Shown here: in pieces, positions 7,229 through 14,593 of the stretch
Layout of the letters: the number at the start of each line of letters is the position of its first letter
Position numbering within the stretch: the stretch's first letter is position 1
NCBI RefSeq assembly: GCF_050176255.1
Contig: NZ_JBFXIE010000025.1
DNA length: 45,487 nucleotides
Source: JBFXIE01 sp050176255
GTDB taxonomy: Bacteria; Pseudomonadota; Gammaproteobacteria; Burkholderiales; Burkholderiaceae_C
Strand: one strand, 5' to 3'
Notes under the pieces: model-generated
Database searches by the model: none
Told to the model about the DNA's origin: nothing
What the model saw: only the letters and a program-made list of their open reading frames with translations
Translations under genes and position numbers: made by a program

Positions 7229-9592
7229 ATGACCTCTGCTTCTGTGACCCCTGCCGCCGCGGGCGATGCCCCGGCGGGCACCCTGGACCTGGGCATTGCC
7301 GGCATGACCTGCGCCAGCTGCGTGGGCCGTGTAGAGCGCGCGCTGCGCAAGGTGCCGGGCGTGCAGGACGCCACGGTGAACCTGGCGACCGAGCGCGCGC
7401 ACATCGTGTTTGATGCCGCCAGCGCCGCGGGCATGGACGCGCTGGCGCGCCGCGCCGTGCGCAACGCCGGCTACGAGCCGCGCAGCGTGGCCGAGCAGGA
7501 GGCGGGCGAGGAGCAGGCCCAGTCGCCCTGGGCGGGCTTTGCGCCTGTGGCGGCGGGGCTGGTGCTGTCGGCGCCGCTGGTGGTGCCCATGATGCTTGGC
7601 GTCATTCCTGGATCTTTGGCGGATCTGTTCGGCCGGCACTGGATGCTGCCGGCCTGGCTGCAGTTTGTGCTGGCCACGCCGGTGCAGTTCATCCTGGGGG
7701 CGCGTTTTTACAAGGCGGGCTGGCATGCCGCCAAGGCGCTCACGGGCAACATGGATTTGCTGGTGGCCATTGGCACCAGCGCGGGTTACGGCCTGTCGCT
7801 GTGGCTGTGGGCTACGGCCCACCCAGGGCACATGCCGCACCTGTACTTTGAGGCGTCGGCCGTGGTCATCACGCTGGTGCTGCTGGGCAAGTGGCTGGAG
7901 GCGCGGGCCAAGCGCCAGACCACCGCGGCCATCCGCGCGCTGCATGCGCTGCGCCCGGACGTGGCCCACCTGCTCGGCCCCGATGGCGAGGTGGACGTGC
8001 CGATTGCCGAGGTGATGGCCGGCGACCGGCTGGTGGTGCGCCCGGGCGAGCGCATCCCCGTGGACGGCACGGTGGTGCAAGGGCACACGCAGGTGGACGA
8101 GTCCATGCTGACCGGCGAGCCGCTGCCGGTGGCGCGCAGCGCCGACGGCCCCGAGGGTGGGGCGCTGACGGGCGGCTCCATCAACGGTGACGGCCGCATC
8201 GTGATGCAGGTGACGGCCGTGGGTGCCGAGACGGTGCTGGCGCGCATCATCCGCCTGGTGGAGGATGCGCAGTCGGCCAAGGCGCCCATCCAGCGGCTGG
8301 TGGACCAGGTGTCCGCCGTCTTCGTGCCGGTGGTGCTGGTGATTGCGCTGGTCACTCTGCTGGGCTGGCTGTGGGCGGGCGCGGGGGTGGAGGCGGCGCT
8401 GATCCACGCCGTGGCGGTGCTGGTGATTGCCTGCCCCTGTGCGCTGGGGCTGGCCACGCCGGCGGCCATCATGGCTGGCACGGGCGTGGCGGCCAGGCAC
8501 GGCATTCTCATCAAGGATGCCGAGGCGCTGGAGACTGCCCACCGCGTGCAGACCGTGGCCTTTGACAAGACCGGCACGCTGACCGTGGGCCGTCCGCGGC
8601 TGACGGCGTTTCACGTGGAACCGGGCGCGGACGAGGCCGCGCTGCTGCAGGCCGTGGCCGCGGTGCAAAGCGGCAGCGAGCACCCGCTGGCACGCGCAGT
8701 GGTGGCCGCCGCCCAGGAGCGCGGGCTGGCCCTGCCTGCGCCCGATGGCGTGCGCGCCGTGCCCGGGCGCGGCACCGAAGGCGCGGTGGACGGCCGCAGC
8801 TACCTGGTCGGCAGCCTGCGCTGGATGCAGGAGCTGGGCGTGGACTTGACAGCCCTGGCCGATCGCGCCGCCGCGCTGCAGGCCAAGGGCGCCACCGTGT
8901 CGGCCGTGGCCGAGCGCACGGCGCAAGGCTTGGCCGCGCGCGCGCTGCTGGCCTTTGGCGACGAGCCCAAGCCCGGCGCGCGCGAGGCGCTGGCGCAACT
9001 GCGCGCCCAGGGCGTGCGCTGCGTGATGATCTCGGGCGACAACCGCGGCGCAGCCGAGGCCATGGCCAGGCGCTTGGGGCTGGACCCCGACGCAGGCGAG
9101 GTGATGGCCGAAGTGCTGCCCGGCGACAAGGCCGCGGCCGTGAATGCGCTGAAGGCGCAAGGGCATGATGAGCGCCGCAGGGCCGCCCCAAGGCGCGAAG
9201 GCCCCCTTGGGGGGCAGCGACCCAGCGCAGCGGCGGAGCGTGGGGGTCATGTGGTTGCCATGGTGGGCGACGGCGTGAACGACGCGCCCGCGCTGGCCGC
9301 CGCTGACGTCGGCATGGCCATGGGCAACGGCACCGACGTTGCCATGCATGCGGCCGGCATCACGCTGATGCGCGGCGACCCGCAGCTGGTGGCGGCGGCG
9401 CTGGACATCTCGCGGCGCACGGTGGCCAAGATTCGCCAGAACCTGTTCTGGGCGTTTGTGTACAACGTGGCGGGCATTCCGCTGGCGGCGCTGGGCTATC
9501 TGAGCCCGGTGGTGGCCGGTGCCGCGATGGCGCTGAGCTCGGTCAGCGTGATGACGAATGCGCTGCTGCTCAAGCGCTGGCGTGGCCGGTAG
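7229..9592 (+). CDS. copA: Copper-exporting P-type ATPase CopA with a 28-residue in-frame insertion
   Basis: A P1B-type ATPase that exports Cu(I) from the cytoplasm across the inner membrane. The ATG at 7229 is chosen (AAGG eight bases upstream); an in-frame GTG at 7220 is less likely. The protein is 787 residues: one N-terminal HMA domain (GMTCASC, cysteines 28 and 31), membrane helices, the actuator loop with TGE (MLTGEPLPV), the ion-binding CPC in ACPCALGLATP (402-404), the phosphorylated aspartate 446 in DKTGT, the SEHPLA motif, GDGVNDAP (from residue 680), and two final helices. Residues 647-674 duplicate the GH before VVAMVGDG and derive from repeat-like DNA (9167-9250). All catalytic motifs remain intact, so the enzyme may still work. 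Confidence 0.95.
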   Translation: MTSASVTPAAAGDAPAGTLDLGIAGMTCASCVGRVERALRKVPGVQDATVNLATERAHIVFDAASAAGMDALARRAVRNAGYEPRSVAEQEAGEEQAQSPWAGFAPVAAGLVLSAPLVVPMMLGVIPGSLADLFGRHWMLPAWLQFVLATPVQFILGARFYKAGWHAAKALTGNMDLLVAIGTSAGYGLSLWLWATAHPGHMPHLYFEASAVVITLVLLGKWLEARAKRQTTAAIRALHALRPDVAHLLGPDGEVDVPIAEVMAGDRLVVRPGERIPVDGTVVQGHTQVDESMLTGEPLPVARSADGPEGGALTGGSINGDGRIVMQVTAVGAETVLARIIRLVEDAQSAKAPIQRLVDQVSAVFVPVVLVIALVTLLGWLWAGAGVEAALIHAVAVLVIACPCALGLATPAAIMAGTGVAARHGILIKDAEALETAHRVQTVAFDKTGTLTVGRPRLTAFHVEPGADEAALLQAVAAVQSGSEHPLARAVVAAAQERGLALPAPDGVRAVPGRGTEGAVDGRSYLVGSLRWMQELGVDLTALADRAAALQAKGATVSAVAERTAQGLAARALLAFGDEPKPGAREALAQLRAQGVRCVMISGDNRGAAEAMARRLGLDPDAGEVMAEVLPGDKAAAVNALKAQGHDERRRAAPRREGPLGGQRPSAAAERGGHVVAMVGDGVNDAPALAAADVGMAMGNGTDVAMHAAGITLMRGDPQLVAAALDISRRTVAKIRQNLFWAFVYNVAGIPLAALGYLSPVVAGAAMALSSVSVMTNALLLKRWRGR
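9167..9250 (+). repeat. 84-bp repeat-derived insertion inside copA
   Basis: The insertion follows GGGCAT (9161-9166) and ends with GGTCAT (9245-9250), a near-perfect 6-bp duplication. It is exactly 84 bp, so it keeps the frame and adds 28 residues rich in R, A, G and P. The DNA contains an inverted repeat around GGCCCCCTTGGGGGGC. It resembles GC-rich intergenic repeats I associate with Comamonadaceae and shares GGGCCGCCCC with family B. Confidence 0.75.
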
Positions 9593-9792
9593 GGCGCAAG
9601 GAGCCGAAAGGGCCGTCAACGGACACACCAGCTACGCGCGAATGCGCAGCCGCCGGATCGCCGTTTTGTGTGGGCTTCTACGGTGATGTACCAAGACGAT
9701 TTGTCGTTTTTGTCTGGCAAACTGCAACTTTTGGTTGCATGTTGGATTGCGGCATCCGCAGCGGGTACCCCCAGGAGCCTAGGAACACAGTG

Positions 9793-11454
9793 ATGAATAT
9801 TGACGCACTCATTCGGAATTTCACCATTCGGCTGCGCATGATTGGCGCCATCGCGGTGGTGCTGGGCCTGCTTGGCCTGCTGGGCAGCGCGGGCATGGTG
9901 GGCATGTTTCGCATCCACGGCTTGAGCCAGGAGTTCATCCAGCAGCCGCATGAGGCGGTCAAGCTGCTGGGCCAGCTGCGCGGCGAGATGGGTGAGATTC
10001 GCCAGCACGAGAAGGACATGATCATTCACTATGAGCGGCCCGAGTCGGTACGCACCGCGCACGATCGCTGGCTGGCGGCGCTGGATCGCACCAAAAAGGT
10101 GACGGACTCCCTGGGCAACCTGTGGCAGGGTGAAGACCTGGCCCTGGTGCAGGATTTGTCCAGGCACCTGGTGGCCTACCGCGAGCAGTTTGCCCATGTG
10201 GCCCGGCAGCTGGAAGCCGGGGGCTACGACACCGCCACGGTGGCCAACCGGATGAGCGGCAGGGCCGTGGAGCAGTTTGCGGGCGCCAGCGAAAAAATGG
10301 CGGCCCTGGACAAACGCATACTCACCGAAGTGGATGCCGCCCTTGAGCGCCAAGCCAGCATTACCACCAACACCAAATGGCTGTTTGCCCTGGCTGTGCT
10401 GCTCACCGTGGCGGTGGTGGTGCCGCTGACGCTGATGAACATGGTGTCTATCTGCCGGCCGCTGGAGGTGGCCCGCAAGATGGCGCAGTCGATCGCCGGG
10501 GGTGACCTGTCGCAGCGCATCGAGGTGCACGGCCGCGACGAAGTGGCCGATCTGCAGCGCGCCCTCATGGAGATGCAGGATGGCCTGGGTGCGCTGGTCT
10601 CGCAGGTGCGCGATGCCAGCGGCAGCATTGCCAGCGCCAGTCAGGAAATCGCCACCGGCAACCAGGACTTGTCTGTCCGCACCGAGCAAACCGCCAGCAA
10701 TGCCCAGGAGGCGGTGGCCGCGCTGTCACAGCTCACCGCGACGGTGCAGCAGACGGCATCGTCATCGCAGGTGGCCAATCAGCTGGTCGCATCGGCGTCG
10801 GGCATTGCCACGCAGGGCGGGCAGGTGGTGCAGCAGGCGGTGGCCAGCATGCACGACATTTCGGCCTCCAGCCGCAAGATCGCCGACATCATCGGCGTGA
10901 TCGACGGCATTGCCTTCCAGACCAACATCCTGGCGCTGAACGCTGCCGTCGAGGCTGCGCGCGCGGGCGAGCAGGGCCGCGGCTTTGCCGTGGTGGCCAG
11001 CGAGGTGCGCAGCCTGGCGCAGCGCAGCGCCGGCGCCGCCAAGGAGATCAAGGGCCTGATCAGCTCCAGCGTGCAGGCCGTCGATGGCGGCGTGCGCCAC
11101 GTGGAAGATGCGGGCAAGGCCATGCAGGAGATCGTGACCAGCGTGCAGCGCGTGAACGACATCATTGGCGAGATCAGCTCTGCCGCTGCCGAGCAGGCGT
11201 CGGGCATCGGCGCGGTCAACGCCTCGGTGGGCGAGATCGACCGCATGACGCAGCAAAACGCCGCGCTGGTGGAGCAATCGGCAGCCGCCGCCGAGTCTCT
11301 GCGCGACCAGGCCGCGCGTCTGTCGCAGGTGGTGCAGCAGTTTCAGCTGTCCCACGCCCAGCACGCCGCGGTGGCCGCTCGCCGCATGCCTGCCAGCGGC
11401 GCCTCGGCGGCGCTGAACATGGCGGCCGCCCAGCCCCGTCTGGGTCTGTCCTGA
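9793..11454 (+). CDS. Methyl-accepting chemotaxis protein with 4HB-type sensor
   Basis: A 553-residue chemoreceptor. The ATG at 9793 has AGGA eight bases upstream and opens directly into a signal-anchor helix (about residues 16-38). A periplasmic region of about 155 residues resembles the four-helix-bundle MCP sensor (conserved GEIRQHEKDMIIHYERPE). A second membrane helix lies at about 195-218, then a HAMP linker and a long coiled-coil signalling domain. The hairpin tip (about 369-412: DGIAFQTNILALNAAVEAAR, then GRGFAVVASEVRSLAQRSA) is the CheA/CheW contact. The C-terminus lacks a CheR-tethering pentapeptide such as NWETF. The ligand is unknown. No chemotaxis kinase genes are nearby, so this is an orphan receptor. 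The 200 bases before it show no other gene. Confidence 0.95.
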   Translation: MNIDALIRNFTIRLRMIGAIAVVLGLLGLLGSAGMVGMFRIHGLSQEFIQQPHEAVKLLGQLRGEMGEIRQHEKDMIIHYERPESVRTAHDRWLAALDRTKKVTDSLGNLWQGEDLALVQDLSRHLVAYREQFAHVARQLEAGGYDTATVANRMSGRAVEQFAGASEKMAALDKRILTEVDAALERQASITTNTKWLFALAVLLTVAVVVPLTLMNMVSICRPLEVARKMAQSIAGGDLSQRIEVHGRDEVADLQRALMEMQDGLGALVSQVRDASGSIASASQEIATGNQDLSVRTEQTASNAQEAVAALSQLTATVQQTASSSQVANQLVASASGIATQGGQVVQQAVASMHDISASSRKIADIIGVIDGIAFQTNILALNAAVEAARAGEQGRGFAVVASEVRSLAQRSAGAAKEIKGLISSSVQAVDGGVRHVEDAGKAMQEIVTSVQRVNDIIGEISSAAAEQASGIGAVNASVGEIDRMTQQNAALVEQSAAAAESLRDQAARLSQVVQQFQLSHAQHAAVAARRMPASGASAALNMAAAQPRLGLS

Positions 11455-11529
11455 GCGCTGCCGCTGCGGCTGGGGCGCCGCAGGGTCACAAGAAGGCAGA
11501 GCAAGGGGTCGTCTGCCCGGGCCGATGCC

Positions 11530-12654
11530 TCAGGCGGGCGTCTCGTCCAGCGTGGGGTAGTCGATGTAGCCGTGCTCGCCACCGCCATAGAAGGTGGTCC
11601 GGTCCCATGCGTTGAGCGGCGCGTTGCGCTGCAGACGCTCCACCAGGTCGGGGTTGGAGATGAAGGCACGGCCAAAGGCCACCATGTCGGCACGCCCGCT
11701 GGCCACCGCCTCCAGGGCCATGTCGCGGTCGTAGCCGTTGTTGACCATCCAGGCGCCGCGCCCGCCCGCGCTGCGGTAGGCGTTCTTGAAGGCGGCGTAG
11801 TCAAAGGGGCGTCCATCGACCTCGCGCGGGCCGCCCGTGGAGCCTTCGATCACGTGGACGAAGGCCAGGCCCAGCGGCGCCAGATGGCGTGCCAGGTATT
11901 CAAACAGCGGCTGGGGGTGGCTGTCGTGGATGTCATTGGATGGGGTGACCGGCGACAGACGAATGCCCACGCGGGCGCCGCCAATTGCATCCACCACGGC
12001 ACGCGTCACCTCCAGCATCAGGCGGGCGCGGTTGGGAATGCTGCCGCCGTAATCGTCCTTGCGCTGGTTGGCGCCGTCCTTGAGGAACTGATCCAGCAGG
12101 TAGCCGTTGGCGCCGTGGATCTCCACGCCGTCAAAGCTCGCCGACAGCACGGCGTGGCGCGCAGCAGCAGCGTAGGCGTGGACGATGTCGGGCAGCTCCT
12201 CGGCCGTCAGCGCGCGCGGCGTGGACGTGGGCACGAACTCGCCCTGGCCGGTGGCCGCATCCACCAGGTAGGTTTGCGACTGCGCGCGCAGGGCCGACGG
12301 CGCCACGGGCGCGCCGCCCTCGGGCTGCAGGGCGGTGTGCGACACGCGCCCCACATGCCACAGCTGGGTGACGATCTTGCCGCCACGCGCGTGCACCGCC
12401 TGGGTGACGCGCTTCCAGCCGTCAAGCTGATCGGTGCCATACAGGCCCGGCACGTCGGAATAGCCCTGGCCCTGGTGGGTGATGGCCGTGCCCTCGGTGA
12501 TCAACAGGCCCGCGCTGGCGCGCTGGGCGTAATAGGTGGCGGTAATGTCCTGCGGCACGGCTTGGGGCGAGCGGTTGCGCGTCAGCGGCGCCATGGCGAT
12601 GCGGTTGGCCAGGTGCAGGTCACCGGCGTGGATGGGATCGAACAGAGTGGTCAT
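11530..12654 (-). CDS. Old yellow enzyme family NADH:flavin oxidoreductase (NemA-like)
   Basis: A 374-residue FMN-dependent TIM-barrel ene-reductase of the old yellow enzyme family. It reduces activated C=C bonds in electrophiles such as N-ethylmaleimide, and in some members nitro compounds. Visible landmarks are the N-terminal ANRIAMAPLTRNRS, the HGANGYLLDQFL segment with H180, N183 and Y185 (the substrate-binding His/Asn pair and catalytic Tyr), YGGSIPNRARL, and the C-terminal phosphate-binding part GRADMVAFGRAFISNPDL. The upstream gene on the same strand is a glutathione transferase 96 bases away. The pair may act as an electrophile-detoxification unit. No clear Shine-Dalgarno is visible before the ATG. 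Confidence 0.93.
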   Translation of the reverse strand: MTTLFDPIHAGDLHLANRIAMAPLTRNRSPQAVPQDITATYYAQRASAGLLITEGTAITHQGQGYSDVPGLYGTDQLDGWKRVTQAVHARGGKIVTQLWHVGRVSHTALQPEGGAPVAPSALRAQSQTYLVDAATGQGEFVPTSTPRALTAEELPDIVHAYAAAARHAVLSASFDGVEIHGANGYLLDQFLKDGANQRKDDYGGSIPNRARLMLEVTRAVVDAIGGARVGIRLSPVTPSNDIHDSHPQPLFEYLARHLAPLGLAFVHVIEGSTGGPREVDGRPFDYAAFKNAYRSAGGRGAWMVNNGYDRDMALEAVASGRADMVAFGRAFISNPDLVERLQRNAPLNAWDRTTFYGGGEHGYIDYPTLDETPA

Positions 12655-12750
12655 GAAATTGGCAGACGTAGCAAAGGGGAGGAGACAGCGCCCCGCAACG
12701 CCGGCGCAGCCGGGGCGGGGCGATACGGCGCAGCAGCGCGGGTGGTTTGC

Positions 12751-13359
12751 TTATTTCAGCAGCCCTTCGGCCTTCATGGCGGCCTGCACGGCGGGACGGG
12801 CGGCGATGCGCTCGCGGTAGGCAGCCAGGTTTTTCAGGCCGGAGATGTCCAGCTGCACGTAGGCCGCCCAGTTGGTCACGGTAAACAGGTAGGCGTCAGC
12901 CACGCTGAAATGCTCGCCCATCAGGTAGGACTTGTGGGCCAGTTCGCCGTCAACCCATTGCAGACGGCTGAGCAGTTGCTCGCGCACCTGGGGCTTGTAG
13001 TCCTCGGGCGTGCCGGGCTTGAAAAGGGGGCTGAAGCCCTTGTGGATCTCGGTGCCGATGAAGGTCAGCCATTCTTGCAGGCGGTAGCGTGCCAGCGTGC
13101 CGTTGGCGGGGGCCAGGTTTTTGTGTGGCGCCTGATCGGCCAGGTATTGCACGATGGCCGGGCCCTCGCGCAGGCGCGTTCCGTCGTCCAGCTCCAGCAC
13201 CGGCACATAGCCCAGGGGGTTGATGCTGTAGAAATCGGTGCCGTCCTGCAGCTTGTGGCTCTTGGTGCTGGCCAGCACCGGGGTGTAGGCCAGGCCGGCT
13301 TCATGCAGCACGATGTGGGGCGACAGGGAGCAGGCGCCGGGGGAGTAGTAGAGCTTCAT
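12751..13359 (-). CDS. gstA: Beta-class glutathione transferase
   Basis: A 202-residue cytosolic glutathione transferase. The thioredoxin-fold N-terminal domain starts MKLYYSPGACSLSPHIVLHE with Cys10, the residue that forms a mixed disulfide with glutathione in beta-class bacterial enzymes. NPLGYVPVLELDDG carries the cis-proline, and LREGPAIVQYLAD the glutathione gamma-glutamyl contact. The all-helical C-terminal domain includes FSVADAYLFTVTNWA, the usual capping motif. It conjugates glutathione to electrophiles and lies directly upstream of the old yellow enzyme gene, suggesting a shared detoxification role. Confidence 0.93.
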   Translation of the reverse strand: MKLYYSPGACSLSPHIVLHEAGLAYTPVLASTKSHKLQDGTDFYSINPLGYVPVLELDDGTRLREGPAIVQYLADQAPHKNLAPANGTLARYRLQEWLTFIGTEIHKGFSPLFKPGTPEDYKPQVREQLLSRLQWVDGELAHKSYLMGEHFSVADAYLFTVTNWAAYVQLDISGLKNLAAYRERIAARPAVQAAMKAEGLLK

Positions 13360-13457
13360 GCGGTTTCGTCCTTTCGGGGGTGGATGGGCAATCCGGTTGC
13401 AAGCGCAATGCTATGACTGTGCCTGCGCGCCTGTCACGCTGGGGTTTTTGCACGACG

Positions 13458-13715
13458 TCACGCCGGGCGGGTGGCCTCTTCCAGCCGGGTGAGCCAGTAC
13501 ATGGCCTGTGCGCGGCTGTGGCCGCACATGGCGGTGCTGGGCTGCAGCGACGCGCACACCGCCGGCCGGCCCGGCTGGCCAAAAATGCGGCAGCGAGCAT
13601 CGGCATCCAGTTGCACACAGGGCACGCCGGCGGGCTTGCCCTGCGGCATGCCTGGGATGGGAGAGGTAATCGACGGCGCCGTGCAGCAGGCGCCGCAGCC
13701 GGCACGGCATTCCAT
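13458..13715 (-). CDS. YkgJ-family cysteine cluster protein
   Basis: An 85-residue protein beginning MECRAGCGACCTAPSI. The CxxGCGACC pattern and later cysteines (CVQLDADARCRIFGQPGRPAVC) match the YkgJ/UPF0153 cysteine-cluster family, presumed to bind zinc or an iron-sulfur cluster. No function is established. The start is placed at the ATG before the first cysteine; the longer open frame upstream would translate family A repeat A4 and has no ribosome binding site. It follows the FMN reductase gene by 65 bases on the same strand. Confidence 0.82.
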   Translation of the reverse strand: MECRAGCGACCTAPSITSPIPGMPQGKPAGVPCVQLDADARCRIFGQPGRPAVCASLQPSTAMCGHSRAQAMYWLTRLEEATRPA

Positions 13716-13724
13716 ATCGCTATC

Positions 13725-13772
13725 AAAATCATAGCTGTTGACGCTTGTTACACAAGCGCTGGCGGCTGTTTT
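13725..13772 (-). repeat. Family A dispersed repeat, copy A4
   Basis: In reverse orientation, ATAGCTGTTGACGCTTG is followed by CACAAGCGCTGGCGG. It lies at the 3' end of the FMN reductase gene and directly before ykgJ, so it is part of a likely two-gene message. Confidence 0.65.
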
Positions 13773-13780
13773 GGCTGAAA

Positions 13781-14365
13781 TCATGGCGCACCATGCAGCC
13801 GCCGTGCTGCCCATAGAACCTGCTCCACTACGCCGCGCACACGGTCGGCCTGGCCCGCGTCGATGAGCTGACCCTGGGCGTCAAAGGCACTGCCTGCCTG
13901 GGATAGTGCAAAGTTGCGCGGCGCCAGCCAGCATTGCAGGTTGACGAGCAGCGGCGCCAGATGACCTTGCGAGCGAAGCCCGCCCAGCGCGCCGTTGGAG
14001 GCGCTGAGCATGCCCACCACCTTGCCGGCAAACGGGCGTGTAGCGTCATGCCACACCGGGTGGCCCGCCACCGGGCTGGATGCCCAGTCGATGGTGTTTT
14101 TGAGCAGGCCGGTGTAGCTGCCGTTGTACTCGGGCGAGCAAATGACCCAGGCGGGGTGGGCATCCAGCATGTCTTTCAGCCGGATCACGTCGGGCGGCGT
14201 GCCGGCGGCTTCCAGGTCGGCGTTGTAGAGCGGGATGTCGAAGTCGGCCAGTTCCAGCAGCGTGACCTGGGCACCCATGTCGCGGCCCATCTGTGCTGCC
14301 ACGGCGGCCAGGCGGCGGTTGAAGGATTGGCGGCGGGTGCTGCCCGCGAAGACGAGGAACTTCAT
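13781..14365 (-). CDS. NAD(P)H-dependent FMN reductase / quinone reductase
   Basis: A 194-residue flavodoxin-fold reductase of the NADPH-dependent FMN reductase family (ChrR/YieF/azoreductase relatives). The N-terminus MKFLVFAGSTRRQSFNRRLA holds the FMN phosphate-binding loop (GSTRRQSFN). SPEYNGSYTGLLKNTIDW is the family signature for FMN and substrate binding, and GALGGLRSQGHL follows. The chosen ATG is the one directly before the first beta strand; an alternative lies three codons upstream. Likely roles are quinone, FMN or metal-oxyanion reduction. It diverges from mnmG, with a parS site in the gap. Confidence 0.9.
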   Translation of the reverse strand: MKFLVFAGSTRRQSFNRRLAAVAAQMGRDMGAQVTLLELADFDIPLYNADLEAAGTPPDVIRLKDMLDAHPAWVICSPEYNGSYTGLLKNTIDWASSPVAGHPVWHDATRPFAGKVVGMLSASNGALGGLRSQGHLAPLLVNLQCWLAPRNFALSQAGSAFDAQGQLIDAGQADRVRGVVEQVLWAARRLHGAP

Positions 14366-14409
14366 GCACGCCATTGAAGCACAGACGGGCCGATGGGCAG
14401 GTGGGGTCT

Positions 14410-14425
14410 GGTTTCACGTGAAACA
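14410..14425 (+). other. parS centromere site 1
   Basis: GGTTTCACGTGAAACA differs from the consensus TGTTTCACGTGAAACA only at the first base. It is intergenic, upstream of mnmG, and is the expected ParB nucleation site. Confidence 0.9.
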
Positions 14426-14593
14426 ACCGGGGCTGCGCAGCGGCTTGGCAAAGGTGGGAAAATCGCGGCCTTTGTTCGTGGCCTGTGGCCGTGGCACTGC
14501 ACAACTGCAGTACGGCAGGGCGGTGCCGGCGCCGTGAAAGCCGGGCTTGTTCACCGATTGAAAAGGGCCGCACCGGGCCCGGAGCTCCCCACC

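Noticed and set aside
8607..8622. A parS-like sequence CGTTTCACGTGGAACC inside copA
   Set aside because: It matches only 13 of 16 positions, lies 6 kb from the parS cluster and is explained by the codons for AFHVEPG.
9161..9250. A sequencing error or frameshift in copA
   Set aside because: The extra segment is exactly 84 bp, keeps the frame, has a duplicated flank and looks like repeat DNA; the reading frame is normal on both sides.
7103..9628. A long open frame on the minus strand opposite copA
   Set aside because: It mirrors the copA codons in a GC-rich genome, has a low-complexity His/Arg/Gln/Gly-rich product, no ribosome binding site and no recognisable domain. The same holds for long antisense frames opposite rdgC-spmAB, mnmG, the dehydrogenase and the catabolic cluster.
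14393..14593. An upstream extension of MnmG by 67 residues
   Set aside because: The frame stays open by chance across parS1, but the family starts at MLYPQEFDVIVVGGG and the upstream part has no conserved features.
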